NCBI GenBank assembly: GCA_964494345.1
Contig: CAZBSI010000004.1
Location: 62,001 to 126,000, forward strand
Origin: DTKD01 sp964494345
GTDB lineage: Bacteria > Armatimonadota > UBA5829
Length of the DNA: 64,000 nt
Direction: 5' to 3'
A program made the translations under genes and the position numbers. Positions 1-8,412 of this stretch are shown piece after piece (within the stretch, counting starts at the first letter, position 1; each line of letters starts with the position of its first letter). The notes below the pieces were generated by a model. That model made no database searches. It was not told where the DNA came from and saw only the letters and a program-made list of their open reading frames with translations.

Positions 1-1
1 A

Positions 2-364
2 GGATACCAGATGTTTTCAGCCGGATATGGGCAAAAAATTCTGCGCGGCACCGACCTGGAAGTAGCTGTTGCGCATATATCGCAGCGTCGAGATGAAACG
101 GACAGCAGAGTTGCGCCTGTAGTTACTTTACGGGTGAACACGCCGTTGACTTCTGATGTGAACTTCGATTGCGACACCCACTTAGTGCAACCCGGCAGCT
201 CTGATTATTTGCTTGATTCCCAATTGAATCTAACATATAAAATCAGCCCTGCCCTCAAGCTCAGATTTACTTATTTGTTGAATAATATATTGGGGACCGC
301 TATGACCACACAGTCTCCGGAATGGGATAAGTCGCTGAGACTTTCACTGGTCTTTGCAAACTGA
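2..364 (+). CDS. C-terminal part of a probable outer-membrane beta-barrel protein (partial at left edge)
   Basis: The reading frame is open from the first complete codon and stops with TGA at 362-364. The 120 residues lack a signal peptide and alternate polar and hydrophobic residues, as in the last strands of an outer-membrane barrel, and end in a short aromatic-containing strand (LVFAN). The window edge probably removes the N-terminus. An ATG at 11 is preceded by AGGA, so a short complete gene cannot be excluded. The stop lies 3 bases before the esterase start, so the two genes are probably co-transcribed. The family was not recognised; a DUF481-like barrel is one possibility. Confidence 0.5.
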   Translation, partial: GYQMFSAGYGQKILRGTDLEVAVAHISQRRDETDSRVAPVVTLRVNTPLTSDVNFDCDTHLVQPGSSDYLLDSQLNLTYKISPALKLRFTYLLNNILGTAMTTQSPEWDKSLRLSLVFAN

Positions 365-367
365 CAG

Positions 368-1327
368 ATGATGATTGTCGTGTATGCGATGTCTACGCTT
401 ATGCTTATGATTGGGCCGGTTGTTGCGGCACAGCAGCCGCCGACTGCATTGCCGCCCGCACCGGATGGGGTGATATTAGAGCAAAATATCAGCTATCTTG
501 AGCCTGGTCGCGAAGAGAAGCTGGATATGTACTTGCCTGCAAATAGGCCATTGGGAGTACGGTCTCCGGCTGTTGTCATCATTCACGGCGGAGGATGGGC
601 AGCAGGCGATAAAGCGCAAGCGCGCGAGTTTAACATCGGAACGACACTCGCCAAACGCGGATATGTGTGCGTGAGTATAAACTATTCGCTGCAGCCCGGA
701 AATCGCTGGCCGACTAATGTGTATGATTGCAAGAATGCGGTGCGGTTTCTAAGAGCAAACTCATCTAAATATCGCATAGATTCCGAGAATATTGGCGTCA
801 TCGGAGGCTCGGCGGGCGGACATTTGGCGTTAATGGTGGGTTATAGCTGCGATGAGCCAAAACTGGAGCCTGATGCGCCGTATCCCGGTATTTCTAACAG
901 GGTGCGGGCGGTAGTCGACCTTTATGGGCTGGCTAATCTGCTCACTCGGCAAAAGACTGACGAAAACGGAAATCCGACAGGGCAACGAATTATATCAAGC
1001 GCGTTCATGAACGACTCGCCGAAAGATAACCCGGAAGGTTGGAAACTAGGCTCTCCGGTATATCACATTTCCAAGGCAAGCCCGCCGACGCTGATAATTC
1101 ACGGCAGCATAGACACGACTATCGATCGAGATCAGTCCTCGGAGCTTGCGGGTAAGCTCAAGGAGGTCGGGGTGGAGCATCAGTTGATAATGTTGCCGAA
1201 TGTCGGGCATACGTTTGATTTGAAGACTTGGAAGGGCAAGCCTCTGCCGGTAGATATCGAGTCCGCAGTGGTGGGCTTCTTCGACAAATACCTCAAAAAG
1301 CAGCAGAATTTAGCGAAGCCGGGATAG
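368..1327 (+). CDS. Secreted alpha/beta-hydrolase (esterase/lipase, BD-FAE-like)
   Basis: A 319-residue alpha/beta-hydrolase that probably hydrolyses ester bonds, for example acetyl or feruloyl groups on polysaccharides. Residues 1-21 look like a signal peptide ending VVAA. The oxyanion-hole motif HGGGW is at 73-77, the nucleophile Ser148 is in GGSAGG, and Asp249 and His281 fit the rest of the triad. The length and the HGGGW motif match the hormone-sensitive-lipase/BD-FAE group. The gene lies 3 bases downstream of the barrel gene, and its stop codon falls in the loop of a strong terminator. The exact substrate is not visible; the surrounding carbohydrate genes favour a glycan ester. Confidence 0.85.
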   Translation: MMIVVYAMSTLMLMIGPVVAAQQPPTALPPAPDGVILEQNISYLEPGREEKLDMYLPANRPLGVRSPAVVIIHGGGWAAGDKAQAREFNIGTTLAKRGYVCVSINYSLQPGNRWPTNVYDCKNAVRFLRANSSKYRIDSENIGVIGGSAGGHLALMVGYSCDEPKLEPDAPYPGISNRVRAVVDLYGLANLLTRQKTDENGNPTGQRIISSAFMNDSPKDNPEGWKLGSPVYHISKASPPTLIIHGSIDTTIDRDQSSELAGKLKEVGVEHQLIMLPNVGHTFDLKTWKGKPLPVDIESAVVGFFDKYLKKQQNLAKPG

Positions 1328-1346
1328 TCTCCCGGCTTCTGTTTTT
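1316..1346 (+). terminator. Rho-independent terminator of the esterase gene
   Basis: A perfect 9-bp stem (1316-1324 with 1330-1338) has a 5-base loop that contains the TAG stop, and is followed by CTGTTTTT. It ends the plus-strand unit and separates it from the convergent gene. Confidence 0.85.
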
Positions 1347-1366
1347 GATATCACAAAAACGATTGG

Positions 1367-2290
1367 TTAGATCATCGCCCACGCTTTGTTTAACGCTCGC
1401 TTCGCGTTTGCGATCACCAACTCGGACTTCTCATTATATGCAGCGATAGGCTTGACCTCGAAGCTCAGCGGCTTGGGTGTCTTGCCGTCCAAATACCCGA
1501 TCTTGAACAGCGCTTCAAGGAACTCCGCAAGCTCGATAACGCCGTTTTCACCGCCGTCCACGCCGAATCTCGGATGCTCATCGCCGTAGGCCGGGTGCTC
1601 CGGATCACGAATGACGCAGTTTCCGATATGCACATGAGCCAATACGTCTTTCGCCGCATACAGCATTTTCCAGGGCGTCTCGTTGAGCATCGGCATATGG
1701 CTCAGGTCGAGCATAAGGCCGAAGTTGGGGTAGTACAATTGCACGGCCTCAGCAAAGTCGACTGCTACCTCGGTGGGGCCGAGAATAGTGTTCTTGCCAC
1801 AGTCCAGTTGGTCGAAAGTTTCGAGGGCAATCGGTAAACCACCCTTCTCAGCGGCGTAATCGCATATCTCCAACACAGACTCAAACAGCAGTTGAAGGCC
1901 CTCTTCGCGATTTTCTTGCCCCGGATCTTTTCCGCTCAAAAAACCAAGGCCGCATGCTCCGATTTCATAGGCTTCATCTATGCTGCTCTTTATCTGCTCG
2001 ATGGCCTTTTTGCGTCCGACTTCATCCGGATCATTGAGGTTGAGTTTTTGTGTCAACAGGGTCGGCTGCGCACCGAACGCGCAGTTCATTCCCGCCTGCT
2101 CGATCATACTGGCAGCCTGTTTTCGGACCTCCGGGTCCTTAATCCAGGTAACCTCGACCAGGGTGAAGTAGTCGTCTTCGCATATCTTCTGAAGTGTTTC
2201 GAGGACCGGTCCTTCGCCTCTTATGACCTCAGGGTAGGCCATGAAGTGGATCAGTCCTACGTCAGCGTACTTGTAGATGGATTCTTGCAT
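1367..2290 (-). CDS. Sugar phosphate isomerase/epimerase-like TIM barrel protein (AP endonuclease 2 superfamily)
   Basis: A 307-residue xylose-isomerase-like TIM barrel. The typical metal ligands of this superfamily can be picked out: the Glu in ALETFD, the Asp and His in DLSHMP, the His residues in HVHIGN, and the Glu in SFEVKP near the end. Such proteins isomerise or epimerise sugars or sugar acids with a divalent metal. There is no signal peptide, so it is cytoplasmic. A GGAG lies about 8 bases before the ATG. It is convergent with the esterase across the terminator. The family is broad, so the substrate cannot be named. Confidence 0.85.
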   Translation of the reverse strand: MQESIYKYADVGLIHFMAYPEVIRGEGPVLETLQKICEDDYFTLVEVTWIKDPEVRKQAASMIEQAGMNCAFGAQPTLLTQKLNLNDPDEVGRKKAIEQIKSSIDEAYEIGACGLGFLSGKDPGQENREEGLQLLFESVLEICDYAAEKGGLPIALETFDQLDCGKNTILGPTEVAVDFAEAVQLYYPNFGLMLDLSHMPMLNETPWKMLYAAKDVLAHVHIGNCVIRDPEHPAYGDEHPRFGVDGGENGVIELAEFLEALFKIGYLDGKTPKPLSFEVKPIAAYNEKSELVIANAKRALNKAWAMI

Positions 2291-2418
2291 TTGACATCTC
2301 CGCGTTTTTGGCGTGCTTACTTATTCCAGCCAATAGGATAATCCCGATGCCCGCCAAAGTCAACACCGGTAATCCCGGTTTTGGCGTGGTGCTGTGATGA
2401 ATCGGACGGTAAGAATTG

Positions 2419-2441
2419 TGGCCGGGTTTTATGCCCGGCCC
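2419..2441. repeat. GGCCGGG / CCCGGCC stem-loop (dispersed repeat family B)
   Basis: A 7-bp stem (2420-2426 with 2434-2440) with a 7-base loop, downstream of the minus-strand YtxH gene. The same GGCCGGG...CCCGGCC core recurs at 20488-20606 and in the 62-kb array. It has no strong U-tract on either strand, so I call it a repeat rather than a terminator. Confidence 0.6.
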
Positions 2442-2466
2442 CGGTGATGTTTTCAGTTCAAAACAA

Positions 2467-2682
2467 CTAGATTGCCTGCTCGACGACTTCCGGCTCGCGC
2501 TGGCGTTTGACGCGCTGTTTGACGGAAGAGGCCATTTGTCCGACTTTGTCTACAGTAGACTTGGATGTGTCAGAGATGCGCTTCCTGGCCTCCGAGCCTT
2601 CCATAGGAGCCAACAAAAGTGCGGTTCCCGCACCAACTATTCCACCGACTAGCAATCCGATAAAGAACCCCTTTGCGGTCAT
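2467..2682 (-). CDS. YtxH domain small membrane protein
   Basis: A 71-residue protein with an N-terminal glycine-rich hydrophobic segment (about residues 5-26, ending LLLAP) followed by a basic amphipathic helix with SDTSK and VKQRVKRQ stretches, the pattern of the YtxH family (general-stress-like small proteins). The frame is open further upstream to a TTG, but the ATG at 2682 has GGGGGA seven bases before it and gives the usual YtxH start. The function of the family is poorly known; membrane association is predicted. Confidence 0.75.
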   Translation of the reverse strand: MTAKGFFIGLLVGGIVGAGTALLLAPMEGSEARKRISDTSKSTVDKVGQMASSVKQRVKRQREPEVVEQAI

Positions 2683-2736
2683 GACGATGTCCCCCAACCC
2701 GTGCGAAATATGGATTATTGGAGTAGTATACCCGTA

Positions 2737-4812
2737 TCAGGCGTCCTGAACCTCATAGCGAACATGCGATGAAATTGGTTGTCTGACCCAGATATAGGAA
2801 TCTTGTTGATAAAGGCGGGGGTTTGGCTCAAATCCGACTGGGGGCTTGGACTGCTGGGTGGCGAGCCAATCGAGGTACGGGTCATGTTCTTCGTCGTCGC
2901 ACCAGATAGTCGTCCCCCACCCGTAGGTTTTTCGTGCGCGGCGCTCGGGGGTTTCCGGGGTAAGGTCAATTTCGTCTATGGTGGGGTTTTGAAAGAGTCC
3001 GGCAGGCAGCCCGACGATGAAATCTCCGGTATATTCGATCTCAATGCTGAAAACCTCGTTCTCGATACGCCACTGCACATCAGCAAAGCCCAATACTGTC
3101 TTAATTCGCCCCTTCGCGTAGGATAAAGAGCCGGGTCTGGGCTGGATTATTAAATCAGGAGTGCCAGGAGTCGAAGGCTTGACGCCGAGCAGCTCGGCTG
3201 GCAAAAAACAGACCGGAATGCAATCGATGGCTGCGCCAAGGTCATCGTCGGCATCGGCGCCCCACCAAGGTCGAACGGTCTCTTTCCAATGGGAACGGAT
3301 CATATCCAGAGCCGCATCAATGTCGTCCTGTGCAGCGAGTTGTTGCAGGGTCTGCAAGCTGCAGGAAGAGGCTAATGGCGCGGCGCAGGTCTTTGCGGCT
3401 TCGTGCCATTCAAGGGCGTCGCCTGGCCTGTTGAGCGCTTTTGCCAGTTTGGATGCGATACGAAAAGCGAGGTGACGATTCTCTTGATTTGTTTTATCTA
3501 TGCAGGGGCGAATCGAGTTGTAGTATTGATGGGCAAGGCTGAGGTCGGCGGTGTATAAAATAAATTCATGCAACATGGTTAGCCAGGATGCGTCGATATC
3601 AGCAGACTCGGCCAGCGCGCTCAGTGTCTTGGCTGCAAGAGGAAAATCGAAGAACGTGTAGTAATTTGCGAGCGCCTGGAGCCTTGCGGCGGCTGGGTGG
3701 CTTTTCGGGTGAGAGTATGGGTTAGACTCGTAGTCATCCTGGATAGACAGGCTGAGGGTATGAACGCCGGATTGCCAAATCTCATTAAGCAAATCATCTG
3801 AGCATTCAAATGACGATGTTTGTTCAGCCGGATATGAGATGCAATCGGCGCATACTGAGTCTATCGACAGTGTAGTGTTTAGGTTTCGCAGATATAGTTG
3901 CACATACCTGAACGTGCGGCGGCCATAACTCTGCCACGTCTGCCGGCCACCGTGAAGAGTAAGGCTATCACACTGAGATATTTCACCCCGTTTTGGATCA
4001 ATTGAGCCGTCATTATTAGTAAGCAGGTCATATGAAAGCTCAATAGTCGATTTGCCTGCCGAGCGGATCTTGATGGCGAATCGCCCGACCAGCACCTTGC
4101 CAAAGTCGATCACAACAAAACAATCCTGCCCGGGAGTTATGACCGCAGCGTCGCCGGATGACTGCAGCATCTCATTTGCGTATTTAATTCGCCTGTGATC
4201 TTGTTGTGTGGGCGAGGTTCCGCACTTGATAATTTGCTGCGGCGAGATCGTGGTGTGCCTGAGAAGTGGAATCTCCCGTGGTTTCATAGGCGTATCTGCA
4301 GATTTGCGTATGATATACGCCTCTTCCCATGCGCCGTCGTCGAATCCGACAACGTTCCAGCCGACAGGCCTCAGTCGAGAGTCGCATATCTCCTGAAAAC
4401 CAAGCTGTGGCCCGATTTGCGGGGAGTGGATATCCCACTCACGCCCGGCGAATACACGCCAGATTTTGTCCGTTACGACGATGTGCTCTGTGCCGTTGAC
4501 ATAAAGCACAAGTTTTAGGATGAAACCGGCAGGGATGTTGTCGCCTCGGCTGTGGCAGATCGCGCCGATTACGTTTTTGCCGGGCCTTATTATATGGCTG
4601 AGGTCGTGGGTATTGTAGTATCGACCGCCCGATGTACCCGATCCACAGTCGATTGGCCGTCCGTTTAAGTACAGAACATACTCAGAGGTGCAGCTTACTA
4701 TGGCTTCGGCGTGTGAGATGTTCGGCGAATTGAACTCCCGCCTGGCGTATATATAGCTGTTCGGCGTATCGGCCAGGGATTCGACCCATATCCAATTGGC
4801 TAATCTGAACAT
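2737..4812 (-). CDS. Alpha-L-rhamnosidase-like protein (GH78-related), catalytic region reduced
   Basis: A 691-residue protein without a signal peptide. The N-terminal third resembles the carbohydrate-binding beta-sandwich of GH78 rhamnosidases (YLNGRPID, then DLSHIIRPGKNVIGA, then GWNVVGFDDGAWEEA). A second sandwich follows, with CADCISYP at its end. The helical barrel is recognisable around SIQDDYESN, but the usual acidic D-C-P-Q-R-E-R/G-W-T-G-D block is not there and the region is shorter than in full GH78 enzymes. The C-terminus returns to a beta-sandwich (LIIQPRPGSLSYAKG). It is probably co-transcribed with the nitroreductase 6 bases upstream. It may bind or weakly hydrolyse a rhamnose-containing glycan, or be a pseudoenzyme. 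Confidence 0.7.
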   Translation of the reverse strand: MFRLANWIWVESLADTPNSYIYARREFNSPNISHAEAIVSCTSEYVLYLNGRPIDCGSGTSGGRYYNTHDLSHIIRPGKNVIGAICHSRGDNIPAGFILKLVLYVNGTEHIVVTDKIWRVFAGREWDIHSPQIGPQLGFQEICDSRLRPVGWNVVGFDDGAWEEAYIIRKSADTPMKPREIPLLRHTTISPQQIIKCGTSPTQQDHRRIKYANEMLQSSGDAAVITPGQDCFVVIDFGKVLVGRFAIKIRSAGKSTIELSYDLLTNNDGSIDPKRGEISQCDSLTLHGGRQTWQSYGRRTFRYVQLYLRNLNTTLSIDSVCADCISYPAEQTSSFECSDDLLNEIWQSGVHTLSLSIQDDYESNPYSHPKSHPAAARLQALANYYTFFDFPLAAKTLSALAESADIDASWLTMLHEFILYTADLSLAHQYYNSIRPCIDKTNQENRHLAFRIASKLAKALNRPGDALEWHEAAKTCAAPLASSCSLQTLQQLAAQDDIDAALDMIRSHWKETVRPWWGADADDDLGAAIDCIPVCFLPAELLGVKPSTPGTPDLIIQPRPGSLSYAKGRIKTVLGFADVQWRIENEVFSIEIEYTGDFIVGLPAGLFQNPTIDEIDLTPETPERRARKTYGWGTTIWCDDEEHDPYLDWLATQQSKPPVGFEPNPRLYQQDSYIWVRQPISSHVRYEVQDA

Positions 4813-4818
4813 ATCAAC

Positions 4819-5319
4819 TCACTGCCCAAACCTGTCCTTGTGGATACGATCCTGGGGCAAAACGGGATCGTGCGGGCCAGGGTAGCGCGCGCCGTAGCCG
4901 ACCATAGCACTGGCGACTGGGGCGATGTTGGCGGGTAAGCCGAGAGTCTGATGGACTAATCCGCCCTCGTCCTCCTCTCGCATCATAACCCAACACGTGC
5001 CTAGACCCATCTCAGTAGCCTGGATTAGAACGTTTTGCATAAATGCGGAGCCGTCCTCAATCCAAAGGTCCTGTTTGTCACGGTCGACGCAGACCACGAT
5101 AATCACAGGGGCTCGCGAGAGTATCTTCGACCACCTGTGAGCCGTGGCAAGCTTGTCTTTAATTTGCTGGTCGCGAATAACGATCACGTGCCAGGCGTCC
5201 GCAGCGTGGCCTGACGGGGCGCAGAAGCCAGCCTTGAGAAGTTCCTCAATCTGCTCATCGGAAATGGGAGTATCTCTATAAAACCGGACGCTTCTTCTAT
5301 TCTTAATCGCTTCGAGCAT
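4819..5319 (-). CDS. Nitroreductase family FMN-dependent oxidoreductase
   Basis: A 166-residue nitroreductase fold. The start NRRSVRFYRD carries the arginines and serine that bind the FMN phosphate, followed by APSGHAADAWHV and the conserved QATEMGLGTCWV helix near residue 105. Such enzymes reduce nitro groups, quinones or flavins with NAD(P)H. The gene start lies within the end of the Mut7-C gene (17-base overlap) and its stop is 6 bases before the rhamnosidase-like gene, which suggests one minus-strand operon. The natural substrate is unknown. Confidence 0.88.
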   Translation of the reverse strand: MLEAIKNRRSVRFYRDTPISDEQIEELLKAGFCAPSGHAADAWHVIVIRDQQIKDKLATAHRWSKILSRAPVIIVVCVDRDKQDLWIEDGSAFMQNVLIQATEMGLGTCWVMMREEDEGGLVHQTLGLPANIAPVASAMVGYGARYPGPHDPVLPQDRIHKDRFGQ

Positions 5320-5767
5320 TGTCGAGTGCCTCCAATACGTGTTTTATATGTGTTCCGCGCCAGTATATTTTGTCGCAATGCTTGCAGTAACCGAACTCCG
5401 TCTGCGTCTTATAAACATAAGGCGGCACTCGATCTGCGATTGATTGCTTGTCGACTGGCACGATTTCGCCGTTACAGACCGCACAGCGGGTGAATATGGC
5501 ATCGCGATTGATATGTAACTTTAAAGCTGCCAGCACCTGGCGAATCTGTTGTGTCGTCGTTCCCCAGTCGACAAATAGACATCGCTTCCGCACCATTCTC
5601 CGCTCACAGAGGCGGCGGTCGCGAGTCAGCAGCACGCGATCCTCTCGCACGGCGATGCGAACAAGCTCATCATCATCCGCGTCATTAATATATGCTGTGT
5701 CGTAACCAAGCATCCTCAGCCACTTGGCCAATTTACCGAGCATGCAGTCTGCGATGAACCGTGGCAT
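5303..5767 (-). CDS. Mut7-C RNase domain protein with zinc ribbon
   Basis: About 154 residues. The N-terminal PIN-like Mut7-C domain begins at once (FIADCMLGKLAKWLRMLGYD), with acidic residues in DADDDE and LLTRDRRL that form the usual nuclease site. The C-terminal zinc ribbon has two CxxC pairs (CAVC and CKHC). Mut7-C proteins are predicted RNases. The frame is open to a TTG at 5854, but family members start just before FIAD, so I chose the ATG at 5767; it has no clear Shine-Dalgarno site. It is the first gene of the minus-strand unit leading into the nitroreductase. Confidence 0.8.
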   Translation of the reverse strand: MPRFIADCMLGKLAKWLRMLGYDTAYINDADDDELVRIAVREDRVLLTRDRRLCERRMVRKRCLFVDWGTTTQQIRQVLAALKLHINRDAIFTRCAVCNGEIVPVDKQSIADRVPPYVYKTQTEFGYCKHCDKIYWRGTHIKHVLEALDNARSD

Positions 5768-5922
5768 AGTATATAGTTTGATACGGGCAGGCTTTATTCC
5801 TGCGAACGGCTCTGCGGCGTCTTTAAGGAAGGAAATCAGGCGGCGTGCGGCCAAGTGGGAACGCGGTGCGACAATAACGTCGTCTATGAAAGAGCATCAC
5901 TTTGAGTCGTGGAGGTGTATCT

Positions 5923-6936
5923 ATGAACTCGAAAGTTCGTATAATCACTTTAGCTACGCTTTTTATCATTGCACTGAGTGCGGCGCGCGTATTCGCCCTG
6001 CCGCCTGGGTTTTCACAGGACTTCACCTATAAACAGGCCGATGGCGCGATAGACATTCTGAAGGGCGATAAGGTGGTCGCTCGGTATGTCTATAAGGACA
6101 CAGCAAAGCCATATATATATCCGCTACTTTCGCCGAGCGGATTGGCTGTGACCAGGGACTTTCCGATGAAGACGGTGGACGGGGACCCGGCAGATCACCC
6201 GCATCAGAAGTCGATGTGGACGACTTTCGGGGATGTGAACGGAGTAGATTTCTGGGCAGAGACCGAAAAAAGCGGGAAGATCGTGCAGAAAAGCATAGAC
6301 TTCGACCCGATCTCCGTCGGGCCTTACTGGAGCATTCATACAACCAACGACTGGATAATGCCGGATGGCAAGAAATTGATGCAGGACGAACGAAAGATCG
6401 CGTTTCAGTCGTGTGACTACGGCACGCTGATCGTGAACAGAGTGGTGCTGACGGCATCCGAATGCAGCATTAAACTTGGTGATACCAAGGAGGGCTTTTT
6501 CGGACTGCGACTGAAGCCGAGTATGACTATCAAGGATGGCAAGGGTCATATATTAAACTCAGAAGGCCAAAAGGATAACGACGCCTGGGGGAAGCGGGCG
6601 AAGTGGGTCGATTATACCGGAGAAGTGGACGGAAAAACGGTCGGAATTACAATATTCGACTCGCCATATAACTACGGCTATCCGACCTACTGGCATGCAA
6701 GGGATTATGGCCTGTTCGCGGCTAACCCGTTCGGAGGCAAGGATTTTACCGGGGACGAGAAAAACGACTCTTCGATGACCATCGAATACACCAACTCAGC
6801 CAGATTTGTGTATGTTGTGCTGATTCACGATGGGAAAATCGACGCAAAGACGCTGGATGAACTGGCGGTGGAGGTGGTTGGCTCACCGAAAACAACCCCT
6901 GAAAAAGAGGCTGAAATAAAGCCCCAGACAAAATAG
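5923..6936 (+). CDS. Secreted PmoA-like family protein (DUF6807)
   Basis: A 337-residue exported protein. A signal peptide covers about residues 1-25 (hydrophobic LATLFIIALSAA, then FALPPG). The body carries PLLSPSGLAVTRDFP, the DHPHQKSMW segment and VDYTGEVDGKTVGITIFD, typical of the PmoA/DUF6807 family. Despite the old name the family is not methane monooxygenase; it occurs with sugar-degradation genes in Planctomycetes, Bacteroidetes and Armatimonadota. GGAGG at 5911-5915 lies 7 bases before this ATG, so I rejected the upstream TTG at 5902. The PHP-like gene follows 39 bases downstream, probably in the same transcript. Confidence 0.85.
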   Translation: MNSKVRIITLATLFIIALSAARVFALPPGFSQDFTYKQADGAIDILKGDKVVARYVYKDTAKPYIYPLLSPSGLAVTRDFPMKTVDGDPADHPHQKSMWTTFGDVNGVDFWAETEKSGKIVQKSIDFDPISVGPYWSIHTTNDWIMPDGKKLMQDERKIAFQSCDYGTLIVNRVVLTASECSIKLGDTKEGFFGLRLKPSMTIKDGKGHILNSEGQKDNDAWGKRAKWVDYTGEVDGKTVGITIFDSPYNYGYPTYWHARDYGLFAANPFGGKDFTGDEKNDSSMTIEYTNSARFVYVVLIHDGKIDAKTLDELAVEVVGSPKTTPEKEAEIKPQTK

Positions 6937-6975
6937 CAATCAACGAGATGGTGGATTAGAAGAGGAAGCGAATAG

Positions 6976-8322
6976 ATGATTAATCACAGCGAGCGGATGT
7001 TGGACAGACTCGAAAACACCCTTAATGACTTTGACGCGAGTAAGCGTCGCGAGGCCTTGCAGGAAATAGCAGAACTCGTCAAATCCGGACAAGTAGAGGC
7101 GGCTGGCGAAAGGGATGAGGTGAACCTGCACTTTCACAGCTTCTTTTCATACAACGCCTATGGCTGGTCGCCGTCGCGCATCGCCTGGGAGTCGAAGAAA
7201 TATGGTCTGGCGATGGCGGGGATAGTCGACTTCGATGTGGTTGATGGAATGGACGAGTTTTTGCAGGCTGGGGAGATTATCGATATCCCAACAACCGCTG
7301 CGCTGGAAACGAGGATGAGAATCCCGGAGTATTCGGACAAGGTGATAAGCTCTCCAAACGAACCGGGGATCGGCTATTATATGGCGGCGGGGTGTTTTCA
7401 AAAGCCGTCTAATAAATCGGGCGTGAAGGCCCTTGAGAATCTGAAAGAGACGGCTCGGAAGCGCAATTTGCAGCTTTTGGAAAGGGTCAACGATTATCTC
7501 GACCCGGTTCGGCTGGATTATGACCGGGATGTTATGCCGCTGACGCCGTCGGGCAATGCGACCGAGCGGCATCTGCTGGCTGCATATGACACCAAAGCCA
7601 GAATCGTGATGAGTGACAAAGTTGGTGAGTTTTGGGCTAAGGCTCTTTGGATTGCTGCCGAGGAGGCTGAGGCGCTTTTGTATGACTCAGCGGCGCTGCA
7701 TGAGAAGATGCGCTCCAAGTTGATGAAGTATGGTGGGGTCGGGTATGTGGCGCCGACTGAGGATGCGTTTCCTGAGATAAAGGCTGTTATTCAGATGTCG
7801 AAAGATATGGCAGGGCTGCCGACGATGACGTGGCTCGACGGTACTAATCCTGGAGAAGCTGATATGCCCGCCCTGCTGGGATTGGTCGAGAGTATGGGCA
7901 CGGTCGCGCTGAATATCGTCCCTGATCGAAATTGGAACATAAAAGATGCAGAAGAGAAGCGCGTTAAGGTGGAGAATCTGGACAAGGCCGTTCGAGCAGC
8001 GAGGGCGCTTGACCTGCCTTTGTGCGTTGGAACTGAGTTGAACAAGCTTGGGCTGCCGTTTGTCGATGATTTTTCCGCTCCTGAACTTCAGCCGTATGTC
8101 GAGGAATTTATGCGCGGTGCGTATTTCTTCTGGGGTCATACCGTGCTTGCCAGGAAAGCGGGCATGGGGTTTGCCAGCGATTGGGCGGATGCGCATTTCT
8201 CTAACCGGGCACAGAAGAATGAGTTTTATGAGAAGGTTGGGAGATTGGCGAGGCCATTGGTGAATATGGACTCATCGCTGAAGGATTCGACGCCGGAGCA
8301 AGTGATTAAGGCGTTGGGGTAG
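6976..8322 (+). CDS. PHP-domain-like metallohydrolase
   Basis: A 448-residue cytoplasmic protein. After a helical first 45 residues comes the PHP-type start VNLHFHSFFSYNAYG (HxH metal ligands), then a GIVDFDVVDGMDEF strand where PHP proteins have a G-x-x-D-H-D motif; here the His is Phe. Later motifs GGVGYVAPTEDAFP and VGTELNKLGLPF also fit a long PHP variant of unknown substrate. PHP proteins are phosphoesterases or nucleases. It may share a transcript with the PmoA-like gene. A family-A repeat follows the stop. Confidence 0.65.
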   Translation: MINHSERMLDRLENTLNDFDASKRREALQEIAELVKSGQVEAAGERDEVNLHFHSFFSYNAYGWSPSRIAWESKKYGLAMAGIVDFDVVDGMDEFLQAGEIIDIPTTAALETRMRIPEYSDKVISSPNEPGIGYYMAAGCFQKPSNKSGVKALENLKETARKRNLQLLERVNDYLDPVRLDYDRDVMPLTPSGNATERHLLAAYDTKARIVMSDKVGEFWAKALWIAAEEAEALLYDSAALHEKMRSKLMKYGGVGYVAPTEDAFPEIKAVIQMSKDMAGLPTMTWLDGTNPGEADMPALLGLVESMGTVALNIVPDRNWNIKDAEEKRVKVENLDKAVRAARALDLPLCVGTELNKLGLPFVDDFSAPELQPYVEEFMRGAYFFWGHTVLARKAGMGFASDWADAHFSNRAQKNEFYEKVGRLARPLVNMDSSLKDSTPEQVIKALG

Positions 8323-8337
8323 AAGAGTAAGGAAACC

Positions 8338-8372
8338 GGAAAAAGCAGATTTCTCACTGCGTTCGAAATGAC
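8338..8372. repeat. Dispersed repeat family A (GCAGATTTCTC...TTCGAAATGAC type)
   Basis: One copy of a 30-35 bp element with the core GCAGATTTCTC, then a variable centre, then TCGAAATGAC. The same core occurs at 20423-20458, in each unit of the 44-kb array (reverse orientation) and at 54988-55027. It is always between genes. Confidence 0.8.
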
Positions 8373-8412
8373 AGAGAATTGCAGTCTGTGTGACTGGGTT
8401 GGGCGGTGTGGG

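Noticed and set aside
2291..2400. Minus-strand peptide with a hydrophobic helix and basic end (LPVLTLAGIGIILLAG), like a sorting signal
   Set aside because: It is not attached to any longer frame, has no start codon with a Shine-Dalgarno site, and overlaps a repeat hairpin.
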